A stretch of 64,000 bases of DNA, from NCBI GenBank assembly GCA_026419785.1, contig JAODTK010005646.1, forward strand, positions 124,001 to 188,000, written 5' to 3'. The translations under genes were made by a program, and so were the position numbers. The stretch's first letter is position 1, and each line of letters begins with the position of its first letter. The DNA comes from Sclerodactyla briareus. Taxonomy: Eukaryota; Echinodermata; Holothuroidea; Dendrochirotida; Sclerodactylidae. Shown one piece after another: positions 10,955 through 23,204 of the stretch. A model generated the notes under the pieces. That model ran no database searches, was not told the DNA's origin, and saw nothing but the letters and a program-made list of their open reading frames with translations.

Positions 10955-13900
10955 GAGGTCGCCTACCCCTACTCTGTGGCTCATTGCCTCGTTGAAGGTG
11001 ATGCGGCTGTTATCCCCTATTCCTACTCTGTGGCTTCTTGCCTCGTTGAGGTTGATGCTGCTGTATCCTCCTATCCCTACTCGGTGGCTCATTGCCTCGT
11101 TGAGGTTGATGCTGATGGATCCCCTACCCCTAATCGTGGCTCATTGCCTCTTGAGGTTGATGCTGCTGGCTCCCCTATCCCTACTCGTGGCTCATTGCTG
11201 TCGTTGGAGGTATGCTGCGTATCCCCTACTCGGTGGCCCATTGCCTCTTTGAGGTTGATCTGCGTTCCCCCCCCAACCCTACTCTGTGGCTCATTGCCTC
11301 GTTGAGGTTGGTGGCTGCTGGATCCCCTACCCCTACTCGGTGTCTCATGCTTCTTTGAGGTTGATGCTGCTGTGTCCCCTACCCCTACTCGGTGGCTCCT
11401 TGCCTCGTTGAGGTTGACGCTGCTGTATGCCTACCCCTACTCTTGCTTCTTGCCGCGTTTGAGGATGATGCTGCTGTATCCCCTACCTCAACTCGGTGGA
11501 TCATTGCCTCGTTGAGGTTGGGCGCTGGTATCCCCTACCCTCCTCCGTGGCCTCATTGCCTCGTTGAGGTTGATGCTGCTGTTCCTTCCCCCCCCTATTC
11601 GGTGTCTCACATTGCCTCGTTGAGGTCGAGCTGCTGTATCCACTACCCCCTACTCGGTGGCTCATGCCTCGTGTGTTGAGCTGCTGTATCCGCTACCCCC
11701 TAATCTGTTGCTCATTGCCTCGTTGAGATGATGCCTGCTGTATCCCCTACCCCTACTCGGGTGATCATTGCCTCGTTGAGGTTATGCTGCTGTATCCCAC
11801 TCTGTGGCTCATTGCCTCGTTGAGTTGGGGCTGATGTATCCCCTACCACTACTCGGTGGCTCATTGCCTCTTTGATGTTGATGCTGCTGTATCCCCTACC
11901 CCTACTCGGTTGCTCATTCTCGTTGAGGTTGATGCTGCTGTATCGCCTACCCCTACTCGTTGGCTCATTGCCTCGTTGAGGTCGATGCTGATGTATCCCC
12001 TACCCCTATTCTGTGGCTCATTGCCTCGTTGAGGTTGATTGCCTGCTGTATCCCCTACCCCTTCTCTGTGGCTCATTGCCTCGTTGAGGTTGGTGCTGAG
12101 ATCCCTCGTAGGTGATGCGCTGTATACCTACCCCTACTCGGTGCTCATTGCCCATCGTTGAGTGTGCTGCTGTATACCCTACCCCTACTCGGTTGCTCCT
12201 TGCCCCCCCCCCCCCCCCCATCGTTGAGGTTGTGCTGCTGTATCCCCTACCCCTACTCGGTGGCTCATTGCCGCGTTGAGGTTGATGCTGCTGTATCCCC
12301 TACCCCTCTCGTGGCTCCTTGCCTCGTTGAGGTGATCTGCTGTATCCCCTACCACTACTCGGTGGCTCATTGCTTCTTTGAGGTTGATGCTGCTGTATCG
12401 CCTACCCCTACTCGTGGCTCATTGCCTCGTTGAGGTTGATGCTGCGGTATCCCCTACTCGTGTCTCATTGGGCCCTCTTTGAGGTTGATGCTGCTGTATC
12501 CCCATCCCCTGCTCCGTGGCTCATTGCCTCTTTGAGGTTGAATGCTGCTTTATCCACTACCCCCTACTCGGTGGCCTCATTGTCCTCGTTGAGGTTGATG
12601 CTGTTGGATCCCCTACCCCTACTCGTTGGCTCATTGCCTCGTTGTGGTTGAGGCTGCTGTATCCCCTAACCCTTACTCGTGGCTCATTGCCTCGTTGAGG
12701 TTGATGCTGCTTTATCCCCTACCCCTACTCGGTGTCTCTTTGCCTCGTTGGAGTTTGGATCTGCTGTATCCCCTACTCTGGTGCTCATTGCCTCGTTGAG
12801 GTTGTGCTGCGGATCCCCTACCCCCTCCTCGGTGGCTCATTGCATCGTTGAGGTTGATTCTGGCTGTATCCCCTACCCCTACTCGGTGTTCCATTGTCTC
12901 GTTGAGGTTGAATGCTGCTGTATCCCCTACCCTACTCGGTGGCTCAATTGCCTCGTTGAGGTTGGTGCTGATGACCCTCGTTGAGGTTGATGCCTGCGTT
13001 CCCCTAACCCTCTTCGGTGGCTCATGCCTCGTGAGGTGATGCTGCTGTATCCCCTACCCCTATCGGTGGCTCATTGCCTCGTTGAGGTTGATGCTTTATC
13101 CCCTACCCCTACTCGGTGGCTCCTTGCCTTCGTTGGGTTGATGCTGCTGTATCCCCTACCACTACTCGGTGGCTCATTGCCTCGTGCGGCTGATGCTCTG
13201 CTTATCCCCTACCCCTACTCTGTGGCTCATTGCCTCGTCAGGTTTATGCTGCTGTATCCCCGACCCCTACTCGGTGTCTCTTGCCTCGTTGAGGTTGAGG
13301 CTGCTGTATCCCCTTCCCCTCTCGGTTGGCCCTCTTGCCTCGTTGAGGTTGATGCTGCTGTATCCCCCTTACTCGGGGCTCACTTTGCCTCGTTGAGTTG
13401 ATGCTGCTGTATCCCCTACCCCTACGCTGTGGCTCATTGCCTCGTTGAGGTTGGTGCTGTGCTCCCCTCGTTGAGGTTGATGCGGCTGTATCCCCTAACC
13501 CTACTCGGTTGCCTCCATTGCCTCGTGAGGTTGATGCTGCTGTATCCCCTACCCCTCTCGGTGGCTCATTGCCTCGTTTAGGATGCTGCTGCTGTATCCC
13601 CTCCCGTCCCACTAACTCGTTGGTCATTGCCTCGTTTAGGTTGATAGCTGCTGTATCCCTACGCCCTACTCGTGCTCAATTGCCTCGTTGAGGTTATGCT
13701 GCTGTATCCCCTACTCTGCTTGGGCTCATTGCCTCGTTGAGGTTGGTGCTGAAGGATCCCACCCCACTACTCGGTGGCTCATTGCCCCTTTGAGGTTGAT
13801 TCTGCTGTATCCCCTACCACTACTCGGTGGCTCATTGTCTCGTTGAGGTTGATGCTGCTGTATCGCACCCCTACTCGTGGCTCATTGCAATCGTTGAGGT

Positions 13901-16900
13901 CGATGCTGATGTATCCCCTACCCCTCTCTGTGCTCATTGCCTCGTTGAGGTTGATGCTGCTGATCCCCTACTCTGTGGCTCCATTGCCTCGTGAGGTTGG
14001 TGCTGAAGGATCCCCTACCACTACTCGGTGGCTCATTGCCTCTTTGAGGTTGATTCTGCTGTATCCCCTACCCCCTACTCAGTGGCTCATTGCCTCGTTG
14101 AGGTTGATGCTGCTGTATCGCCTACCCCTACTCGGTGGCTCATTGCCTCGTTGAGGTCGATGCTGATGTATCCCCTACCTCCTACTCTGTGCTCATGCCT
14201 CGTTGAGGTTGAATGCTGGCGGTAAATCCCTACCCCGACTCTGTGGCTCTTGCCTCGTTGAGGTTGGTGCTGATGATCCCTCGTTGATGTTTATGCGCTG
14301 TATTCCCCCACCCCTACCTCGGTGGCTCATGCCTCGGTTGAGGTTGATGCTGCTGTATCCCCTACCTCTACTCGGTGGCCATTGCCTCGGTTGAGGTTGA
14401 TGCTGCTGTATCCCCTACCCCTACTCGGTGTCTCTTTGCCTCGTTAGGTGAAATGCTCTGTACCCCCTACCCTACTCGGTGCTCATTCCTCGTTGAGGCT
14501 GATGCTGGCGTATCCCTCCCCTACCCCTACTCGTGGGGGGGGGCTCATTGCCCGTTGGGTTGATGCGGCTGTATCCGCTACCCCTACTCGGTGGCTCCAT
14601 TGCCTCGTTGAGGTTATGCTGCTGTCTCCCCTATCCGGTGGCTCATTGCCTCTGTAGGTTGATGCTGCGTATCCATCCCCCACCCCATCGTGTTGCTCAT
14701 TGCCTCTTTGAGGTTGATGCTGCTGTATCCCCGACCCCTACTCGGTGGCTCCTTGCCTCGTTTTTGAGGTTGATGCTGCTGTATCCCCTACCCCTACTCG
14801 GTGGATCCCTTGCCTCGTTGAGGATGAGCGGCTGTATGCCCTACCCCTACTCGGTGGCTCATGCCTCGTTGAGGTTGATGCTGCTTTTTCCCCCTACCCT
14901 ACTCGGTGGCTCTTGCCTCTTGATGTTGCATGCCTGCTGTAATCCCCACCTCTACTCTGTGGCTCATTGCCTGGTTGATGTTGATGCTGTTGTATCCCCT
15001 AACCCTACTCGGTGGCTCATTGGCTCTCGTTGAGGTTGATGCTGTTGGATCCCCTACCCCTACTCGTTGGCTCATTGCCTCGTTGAGGATATGCTGCTGT
15101 ATCCCCTACCTACTCGGTGGCTATTGCCTCGTATGAGTTGATTGCTGCTGTATCCCCCTATCTCTTACTCTGTGGCTCATTGCCTCTTTTAGGTTATGCT
15201 GCTGTATTCCCCTACCCCTACTCGGGGCTCTTGCTCGTTGAGGTTGATGCTAGCTGTATCCCCCTCCCCCTACCCCTACTCGTGGCTCATTGCCTCTTGA
15301 GGTTATGCTGCGGTAGTCCCCTACCCCTACTCTGTAAGCTCATTGCTCGTTGAGGTTGATGCTGCTGTAAAATCCCTTACCCCTACTTCTGGTGGCTCAT
15401 TGTCTCTTTTAAGGGATGATTCTGCTGTATCCCCTACCCCTACTCGGTGGCTCATTGCCTCTGTTGAGGTTATGCTGCTGTATCGCCTACCCCTACTCGG
15501 TGCTCAGTGCCTCGTTGAGGTTGATGCTGCTGTATCCCCTACTCGTGCTCATTGCCTCTTGAGGTTGATGCTGCGTATCCCCTACCACTACTCGGTGGCT
15601 CATTGCCTCGTGAGGTGATGCTGCTGTATCCCCTACCCCTACTTTGTGGCTCATTGCCTCGTTGAAGGTTGATGCTGCTGTATCCTTACCCCTACTCTGT
15701 GGCTCATTGTCTCGTTGATGATGATGCTGCTGTATCCCCTACCCCTACTCGGTGCCTCATTGCCTCGTTGAGGTTGAAGCTGCTGTATCGCCTACCCCTA
15801 CTCGGTGGCTCTTGCCTCGTTGAGGTTGACGCTGCTTGTATCCCCTCTCTTGGCTCATTGCCTCGTTGAGGTTGATGCTGTGTACCCCCCCCTACTCGTG
15901 GCTCATTGCCTCGTTGAGGTTATGCTGCTGTATCCCCTACCACTACTCGGTGGCTCATTGCCTCGTTGAGGTTTGCTGCTTCTGTATCCCCTACCCCTAC
16001 TCGTTGGCTCATTGCCTCGTTGAGGTTGATGCTGCTGTATCGCCTACCCCTACCTCGGTGGCTCTTCCTCGTTGATGTTGATGCTGCTGTATCCCTTACT
16101 CGGTGGCTCATTTGCCCTCTTTGAGGTTTTGAATGCTGCTGCATCCCCCCCTCTACTCTGTGGCTCATTGCCTAGTTGAGGATGATGCTGCTGTATCCCC
16201 TACCCCTACTCGGTGTCTCTTTGCCTCGTTGAGGTTGACGCTGCTGTACCCCTACTCTTACTCGTGGCTCTTGCCTCGTTTGGAGGTTGATGCTGCTGTA
16301 TCCCATACCCCTACTCGGTGCTATTGCCTCGTTGAGGTTGATGCTGCCGTATCCCCTACCACTACTCGGTGGCTCATTGCCTCGTTGAGGTTGATGCTGC
16401 TGTAATCCCTTACCCCTTCTCTGTGGCTCATTGTCTCGTTGAGGATGATGCTGCGTATCCCTAACCCTCTCGGGCTCATTGTCTCGTTGAGGAGCTGCTG
16501 TCTCCCCTACCCCTACTCGGTGTCTCTTTGCCTCATGAAGTTGATGCTCGCTGTAATCCCCTACCCTACCATGGTGCTCATTGCCTCGTTGAGGATGATG
16601 CTGCTGTATCCCCTACACCTACTCGTGCTCAGTGCCTCGATGATGTTGATGCTGCTTTATCCCCTACTCTTACTGTGTGGCTCATTGCCTCGTTAGGTTG
16701 ATGCTGCTGTCGACCCTACCCCTACTCGTGTGCTCATTGCTCTCGTTGAGGTTGATGCGCCTGTATCCCCTACCCCTACTCGGTGCCTCATTGCCTCGTT
16801 GAGGTTGATGCTGGTTTTTTTTTGCTGCTGTGTCCCTTACCCCTACTCTGTGGCTCATTGGCTCGTTGAGGATGAGCTGCTGTATCCCCTAACCCTACTG

Positions 16901-19900
16901 TGTGGCGCATTGCCTCTTGATGTGATGCTGCTGTTATCCCCTACTCCTACTCTGTGCTCATTGCCTCGTTGAGGTTGATGCTGCTGTATCCCCTACCCCT
17001 ACTCGGTGTCTCTTTGCCTCGTTGAGGTTGTGCTGCTGTATCCCCTACCCCTACTCTCTGGCTCTTGCCTCGTTAAGGTGAGCTGGCTGTACCCCTACCC
17101 CTACTCGGTGCTCCTTGCCTCGTTGGGTTATGCTGTTGTATCCCCTAACCCTACTCGGTGGCTCATTGCCTCGTTGAGGTTGATGCTGCGGTATCCCCTA
17201 CTCGGTGGCTCATTGCCCGTTGAGGTTGATGCTGCAGTATCCCCTACCCCTACTCTTTGCCTCATTGCCTCGTTTAGGTTGGTGCTGATGGATCCCTCGT
17301 GAGGTTGATGCTGCTGTATCCCCTACCCCAACTCGGTGGCTCATTGCCTCGTTGAGGTTGATGTTGCTGTATCCCCTAACCCTACTCGGTGGCTCATTGC
17401 CTCGTTTAGGATGAGCTGCTGTATCCCCTACCCCTACTTTGTGGCTCATTGCCTCGTTGAGGTTGATGCTGCTGTATCCTCCTACCCCTACTCGGTGGCT
17501 CCTTGCCTCGTTGAGGTTGACGCTGCTGTAATCCCCTACTCTGTGGCTCCATTGCTCGTTGAGGTTGGTGCTGAAGGATCCCCTACCACTACTCGGTGGC
17601 TCATTGCCTCCTTTGGGTTGATTCTGCTGATCCCCTACCCCTACTCGGTGGCTCATTGTCTCGTTGAGGTTGATGCTTATGTAAAGCCCTACCCCTACTC
17701 TGTGGCTCAATTGCCATCGTGGAGGTGAATGTCTTGCTGTATCCCCTACCCCAACTCTGTGGCTCATTGCCTCGTTGAGTTGGTGCTGATTGGTCCTCGT
17801 GAGGTTTTGTATGCTTCTGTATCCTCTACCCCTACTCGGTGGCGCATTGGCCCTCGTTGAGGTTGATGCTGCTGTATCCCCTACCCCTAACTCGTGCTCT
17901 TGCCTCGTTGAGTTTATGCTGCTGTATCCCCTACCCCTACTCGTTGGCTCATTGCCTCGTTGAGGTTGTGCTGCTGTATCCCCTACCCCTACTCGGTGTC
18001 TCTTTGCCTCGTTGAGGCTGATGCTGCTGTATCCCCTACCCCTCTTCGGTGGCTCATTGCCTCTTTTAGGTTGATGCTGCTGTACAAAATCGCCTCCCCT
18101 ACTCGTTGTCTCATTGCGTCGTTGCGGTTGATGCGCTGTATCCCCTATCCGGTGGCTCATTGCCTCTTTGTGGAGGGTTAGAATGCGCTGTATCCCCCAC
18201 CCCTACTCGGTGGCTCATTGCCTCTTGAAGTTTGATGCTCTATCCGCCTACACCACTCGGTGTCTCATTGCCTCGTTGAGGTTGATGTTGCTGTATCCCC
18301 TACCCCTACTCGGTGCCTCAATTGCCTCTTGAGGATGATGCTGCTGTATCCCCTACCCTACTCGGTGGCTCTTGCCTCGTTGAGGTTGATGCTGCTGGTT
18401 CCCCTACCCCTACTCGGTGCCTCATTGCCTCTTTGAGTTGAGGCTGCTATATCCCCACCCCCTACCCTGTGGCTCATTGCCTCGTTGAGGTTGATGCTGC
18501 TGTATCCCCTACCCCTACTCGTGTTCATTGCCTCGTTTAAGTTAATGCCTGCTGTATCCCCTACCCCTACTCTTGTGCTATTGCCTCGGTTGAGGATGAT
18601 GCTGCTGTATCCCCTCCCCTACTCGGTGGCTCATGCTGCTCGTGATGTTGATGCTGCTGTATCCCCCCTACTCTACTCTGTGGCTCATTGCCTCGTTGAG
18701 GTTGATGCGGCTGTATTCCCCTACCCCTACTCGTGGCTATTGCCTCGTTGAGAGTTGATGCTGCCCTGTATCCCCACCCTAACTCGTGGCCTCATTGCCT
18801 CGTGAGTTGATGCTGCTGTTCCCCTACCCCTACTCGGTGGCTCAGTGCCTCGTTGAGGTTGATGCTGCTGTATCCCCTACTCGTTGGCTCTTGCCTCTTT
18901 GAGGTTTGAATCCTGGCTGTATCCCCTACCCTTTCTCGGTGGCTCATTGCCTCGTTGAGTTGATGGCGGCTGTATCGCCTACCCCTACTCTGTGGCCTAA
19001 TTGCCATCCGTTGAGGTTGGATGCTTCTTATCGCCTACCCCTACTCTGTGGCTCCTTTGCCTCTTGAGTTGATGCTGCTGACCCCTACCCCTACCTGTTG
19101 CGATATTTGCTCGTGAGGTTGATGCTGCTGTATTCCCTACCCTACTCGGATGGCTCATTGCCTCGTTGAGGTTGATGCTGCTGTATCTCCTACCCCTACT
19201 CGGTGGCTTCATTGCCTCGTGAGGTTGATCTGCTGTAATCCCCTACTCTGTGGCTCATTGCCTCGTGAGGTTGAGGCTGCTGTATCCCCTACCCCTACTC
19301 GGTGGCCATTGCCTTCGTTGAGGTGATGCTGCTGTATCCCCTACCCCTACTCGGTGTCTCTTTGCCTCGTTAAGGTTGTGCTGCTGTATCCCCTACCCCT
19401 ACCTCGGTGCTCATGCCTCGTTGAGGTTGATGCTGCTGTATCCGCCTACCCCTACTTCGTGGCTCTTTGCCTCGTTGAGGTTGATGCTGCTGTATCCCCT
19501 ACTGGTGCTCATGCCTCTTTGAGGTTCTGCGCTGTATCCCCCACCCTCTCTGTGCTCATTGCCTAGGTGAGGATGATGCTTGCTGCATCCCCTACCCCTA
19601 CTCGGTGGCTCATTGCCTCGTTTAGGTTGCTGCTGCTGTATCCCTATCTTACTTCGTGCTCATTGCTCTTGAGGTTGATGCTGCTGTATCCCCTACCCTA
19701 CTCGTGGCTAATTGCCTCGTTGAGGTTGATGCTGCTGTATCCCCTACCACTACTCGGTGGCTCATTGCCTCGTTGAGGTTGAATGCTGCTGTATCCCCTC
19801 CCCCTACTCTGTTGGCTCATTTCTCTTTGAAGGATGATGCTGCTGTATCCCCTAACCTCCTCTGTGCTCATTAGCAAGGTCCTGTTGCGGTTGATGCTGC

Positions 19901-20573
19901 TGTATCCCCTACCCCTATTCGTGCTCATTGCCTCATTGAGGTTGAGGCTGCTGTATCCCCTTCCCCTATCGGTGGCTCATTGCCCTCTTGCGTTGATGCT
20001 GCTGTATCCTTAACCCCTCTCTGTGGCTCCTTGTCTCGTTGGGATGATGCTGCGGGATCCCCTAACCCACTCGGGGTCTCGTGCCTCCGTTGAGGTTGAT
20101 TCTGCGTATCCCCTACTCCTACTCTGTTTCTCTTGCCTCGTTGAGGTTATGCGGCTGTATCCCCTACCCCTACTCGGTGGCTCATTGCCTCGTTGGGTTG
20201 ATGCTGCTGTATCCCCTAACCCCTACTCGTTGGCTTATTGCCTCGTTGAGGTTGATGCTGCTGTATCCCCTACCCCTACTCGTTGGCTCATTGCCTCGTT
20301 TGAGGTGTGAGGCTGCTGTGCCCCTACCCCTACGCGGTGGCTCATTGCCTCTTTTAGGTTGATGCTGCTGTATCCCCAACCCTACTCTGTGGCTCAATTG
20401 CCGTCGTTGAAGGTTGATGCTGCCTGTATCCGCCTACCCCTACCTGTGTCTAATTGGCTCGTGAGGTTGAATGCTGCTGTCTCGCCTACCCCTAACTCGG
20501 TGGCTCATTGCCTCTTGAGGTTGATGCCGCTGTATCCCCTACCCCCTACTCAGTGGCTCCATTGCCTAGTTGA
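10955..20573 (+). repeat. 53-bp-period minisatellite, long array (~180 units)
   Basis: The consensus unit, given in two parts, is CTCATTGCCTCGTTGAGG then TTGATGCTGCTGTATC, followed by CCCTACCCCTACTCGGTGG; together 53 bp. The unit contains a small inverted repeat, CCTC-GTT-GAGG, and two C4 runs. Most differences between units are single-base deletions or substitutions, with recurring variants such as TTGGTGCTGATGATC and GTCGATGCTGATG. It lies within the sulfotransferase-like intron. Because 53 is not a multiple of 3, the frame changes each unit, and every open frame here is a by-product of the repeat. Confidence 0.95.
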
Positions 20574-21665
20574 CTGAGCAGTGAAGGCAGATTAACGACC
20601 ATTTCTAACCGTTTTTGTGCTCCAGCATCCCATTACTATTTACAATCATTTCTTCAGTGATTCGTCGTTGTTCTTGTGTTTGGTCGAGTCCCGTTTCCCC
20701 AGTGTTTCACTCTGTGATATGCCTGAGGTTGTGAATCTCTCTATGCGATGACACGGCAGTTATGCATCAACCTACTGCTCTAAATATTTAGGGGGATTTG
20801 GATTTCTTCAGGAAGTTCCGATTCTCAACACCCTCTTCCTCACCTCTTACACGGGTTGCCCCGAATATGTGTTTATTATTATTGCCTTAACATCATTTCA
20901 AACGACCTAAGATAAGAGTTGTTCAAAGTGCAGACCCTATGCAATATTGCTAAGAGGGAAAAATAAAAATTACCCCTGGGTCGGCAAAAGTCAAATTGAT
21001 CTTTTATCATCAATTTAGACGCCTCGCCCCCTCTTTCCTCAAGTGCTATTCAAATCTATAGGCAGATATTTGTAATATACGTCGGTGTCGACTATTTCAC
21101 AGTCTCTCAGCATTCTGGGCCCCACCGTGTTTACTAATACCACCAAAGTTTTGCTTGCAAAAGAACATTTTGGGAAGCGGTCTAAAAAAAAACTGCCACT
21201 TTTGGCGTGCGGTGAAGCCTCTGCATGACGTACCAATCGCTACACGTAGCCATGGTCGCCGTATCAGACATTCAGACAGCGCAACGCGTATGCATCTGCA
21301 TAGGGGAATAGGTTCACGGGGCATACGCATACCGTATTCGCTCCAGGCCTATTGAATTCCAAGAATAAAATTGTATTCTTAACCACAATCAAAATAATAA
21401 ACTAGCCCCTATCCGGACTACATCTGATAGTAAGGAAGAGACATATGACATTACCTGCAGAAGAGTTTTACATTTTCAAATATATTTATTATGAAACCAT
21501 TTTCCCATCTCTCGGTTAAACTATAGCTTCATATATTTACCTGCCGTTCTAGGAGGGGGGGGGGGGGAGGGGGACTCTTCCGCAACCATACCACGCAAAC
21601 CAAAGAGGCATTCTTAAGGCGCTGACCAGCCCATAACAAGTACACAGTCTTCAACTTATTCGCAG
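20574..21665 (+). other. Conserved intron segment after the array (unit A)
   Basis: About 1.1 kb matching 40100-41160 with scattered indels, running from the array to the exon 2 acceptor. It includes a CCACTTTTGGCGTG word (21196), CGTATTCGCTCC near 21340 and a G run at 21556-21569. No gene; the conservation reflects shared duplication history. Confidence 0.6.
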
Positions 21666-22297
21666 ATTTCCATGGTTGAAGAAACAAGCTGGAGACACAG
21701 GACACGGACAAGAAATTCTGATTGGTCAGAGACATGCCTTCCTCATGCCTGAGAGATTGGAGTTTTTGCCGAGTTTCGGCACACATTTCTCATCAGGGAT
21801 CCACGGCGTGTGTACCCATCACTGTTATAAGATCTTGCTCACCCTATGCACCGGAACAGAATACAGGATCTTTGATATGTCATTCCCATTGTACGACTCA
21901 GTGTCAGGAATCTACAAGAAGGGACCAATGAATTGTGGAAGTATGCTAGGACCATCTGACCCCGGTGCCATGTCTTGAAGCCAGTGACTTACGGCTCAAC
22001 CGGAGGTGATGCTACCAAAGTTATTTCGAGAGATGGCGTTCCTACCAGGAAAGTTACTTGACGTGGGAGAGTCCCTGATATAAACCTCCCAGTGGAAGGC
22101 CACTTTGAAATATTTACAGCTGGTATGAAGGAGGAAGTCACGAGCGCTTCAAACAGCCCGCTGGTTCAAAGTGAAGAAAAAGAAAAAGATCCATCGTGCA
22201 TGGAGGGGAAACTGACGAAGGCATTGTCAGTTGTATCGAAGATTATTGCGTATTACAACGACAGAACGAAATGTACGAGCAGAGAGTAAGGCCGTAG
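21666..22297 (+). CDS. Sulfotransferase-like protein, copy A, final exon (frame-disrupted as read)
   Basis: Seen: downstream of the acceptor, peptide segments in order but in changing frames are RHAFLMPERLEFLP, FLIRDPRRVYPS (21786-21821), KILLTLC...FPLYDSVSGIYKK, ELWKYART, then a C-terminus ending in a TAG at 22295-22297. FLIRDPRRVYPS is the expected 3'-phosphate-binding segment of the family, with the conserved Arg and a later Ser. At least four single-base frame changes break the exon, for example an extra T near 21825 that puts a stop straight after the motif. Copy B has breaks at other places, so the changes arose independently in each copy or are read errors. No third coding exon is needed: length and phase fit a two-exon gene. 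It could be a pseudogene. Confidence 0.6.
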
Positions 22298-22434
22298 TGA
22301 CGCAGAAAGAGCGGGCGACATTCGACGTACATGCCCTTTCAATACCTTAGTTCGACGTAGCGAAAGTGCCTCTCTAGATTATAAAATGAACCCCATTGAC
22401 GAAGAAAGATGATACATTACATATCATATTACAT

Positions 22435-22823
22435 CGGTTACGAATCTCTTCACTGGTTACCCGTACGGACAAGGATTGATTTAAAGTTCCTCCTCAATTA
22501 TAAAGCCAGGAATGGGCCTGGCCTCCCAATACATCGGCGAACTCATCAAACCCAAGCAGGCTTCATCTGGTGCTATTCTACCTCATCCGCTTACCTTCAT
22601 CTCAATTGCTCCTGGCCATTCCTTCGTACAAAGATATGGCGACCGTGCTTCTCGTGGCTCCCTATCCTATGGAACAGGCTCCCACATGAAATACTAATTC
22701 TGCAAGTCTACAAGTTTTCACGAAAAAACTCAATATTTCTATACACCATGACTTATTATCTTTTTCTCTTAAAGCGCCCAGAAACACTTGTTTTGGAGCG
22801 CTATACTAGTGTAATTTATTTTA

Positions 22824-22854
<31 letters not shown>

Positions 22855-22859
22855 TTATG

Positions 22860-22900
<41 letters not shown>

Positions 22901-22915
22901 GATTATTATTATTTA
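22435..22915 (+). pseudogene. CR1/L2-like LINE C-terminus and 3' tail, unit A
   Basis: Reads ESLHWLPVRTRIDLKFLLNY, KARNG, then in another frame LASQYIGELIKPKQASSGA, and back to LPHEI near the end. LHWLPV...KARNG...LPHEIR is the C-terminal signature of CR1/L2/Rex-type ORF2 proteins. The 3' end has the hairpin-like AAGCGC...AGCGCTATA words and then a TTA microsatellite (22827-22940). It starts about 140 bp downstream of the sulfotransferase-like stop codon. The same insertion is in unit B, so it predates the duplication. Confidence 0.8.
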
Positions 22916-22940
22916 GTACTAGTAATTATTATTATTATAT
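22827..22940 (+). repeat. TTA/ATT microsatellite at LINE 3' end
   Basis: Runs of ATT repeats, interrupted by TTTATGATT and TATGATT, follow the LINE tail. The equivalent in unit B is 42328-42386. A 3-bp tail is the usual 3' end of CR1/L2-type LINEs. Confidence 0.85.
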
Positions 22941-23204
22941 TAGTTCCTTTGTTGCCCAAGCCGTGCGAAACTATCCCGCCCTAACTGTCCTGAATTGTCT
23001 GATAAGGTGAAAATCGGGCGACAACACCCAAAATTCGGCCTTTTATAAGTTAAGATCTGGCAGAAGTCCAATAAGTTAGACAATCCTGAACCGACCGGCC
23101 TCCACTATTCTATTACCATGTACGACATACCTGCCATAATCCTTCTAATTAAAATACAATAGTAAGAATAAGAGACTATTTATGAAGCGACTAATGTTTT
23201 TTTT

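Larger units (their letters stand above)
7693..21665 (+). other. Intron of copy A carrying a giant minisatellite and a hAT insertion
   Basis: The donor GTGAGT is at 7693 and the acceptor TTATTCGCAG ends at 21665. Exon 1 ends with two bases of a codon and exon 2 supplies the third, so the frame is kept across the junction (ALF-R-FPW). The intron is about 14.0 kb; the equivalent intron in copy B is about 6.1 kb. Almost all of the difference comes from the length of the 53-bp array and from different transposon insertions. The splice call rests on phase, splice-site bases and agreement between the two copies, not on transcripts. Confidence 0.6.

Noticed and set aside
17210..18160. 316-codon minus-strand frame in the minisatellite (and dozens of shorter ones on both strands, 10877-20577 and 38506-39878)
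   Set aside because: The sequence is the translated 53-bp repeat. The period is not a multiple of 3, so frames rotate, and openness depends on chance indels. There is no start context, no homology and no agreement between units A and B.
10955..20573. CRISPR-like array
   Set aside because: The 53-bp units abut with no unique spacers, and the context is animal intronic DNA.
10955..20573. Telomere-like sequence because of repeated CCCCTACCCCTACTC
   Set aside because: The C-rich word is only part of a 53-bp unit and is not a short telomeric repeat.
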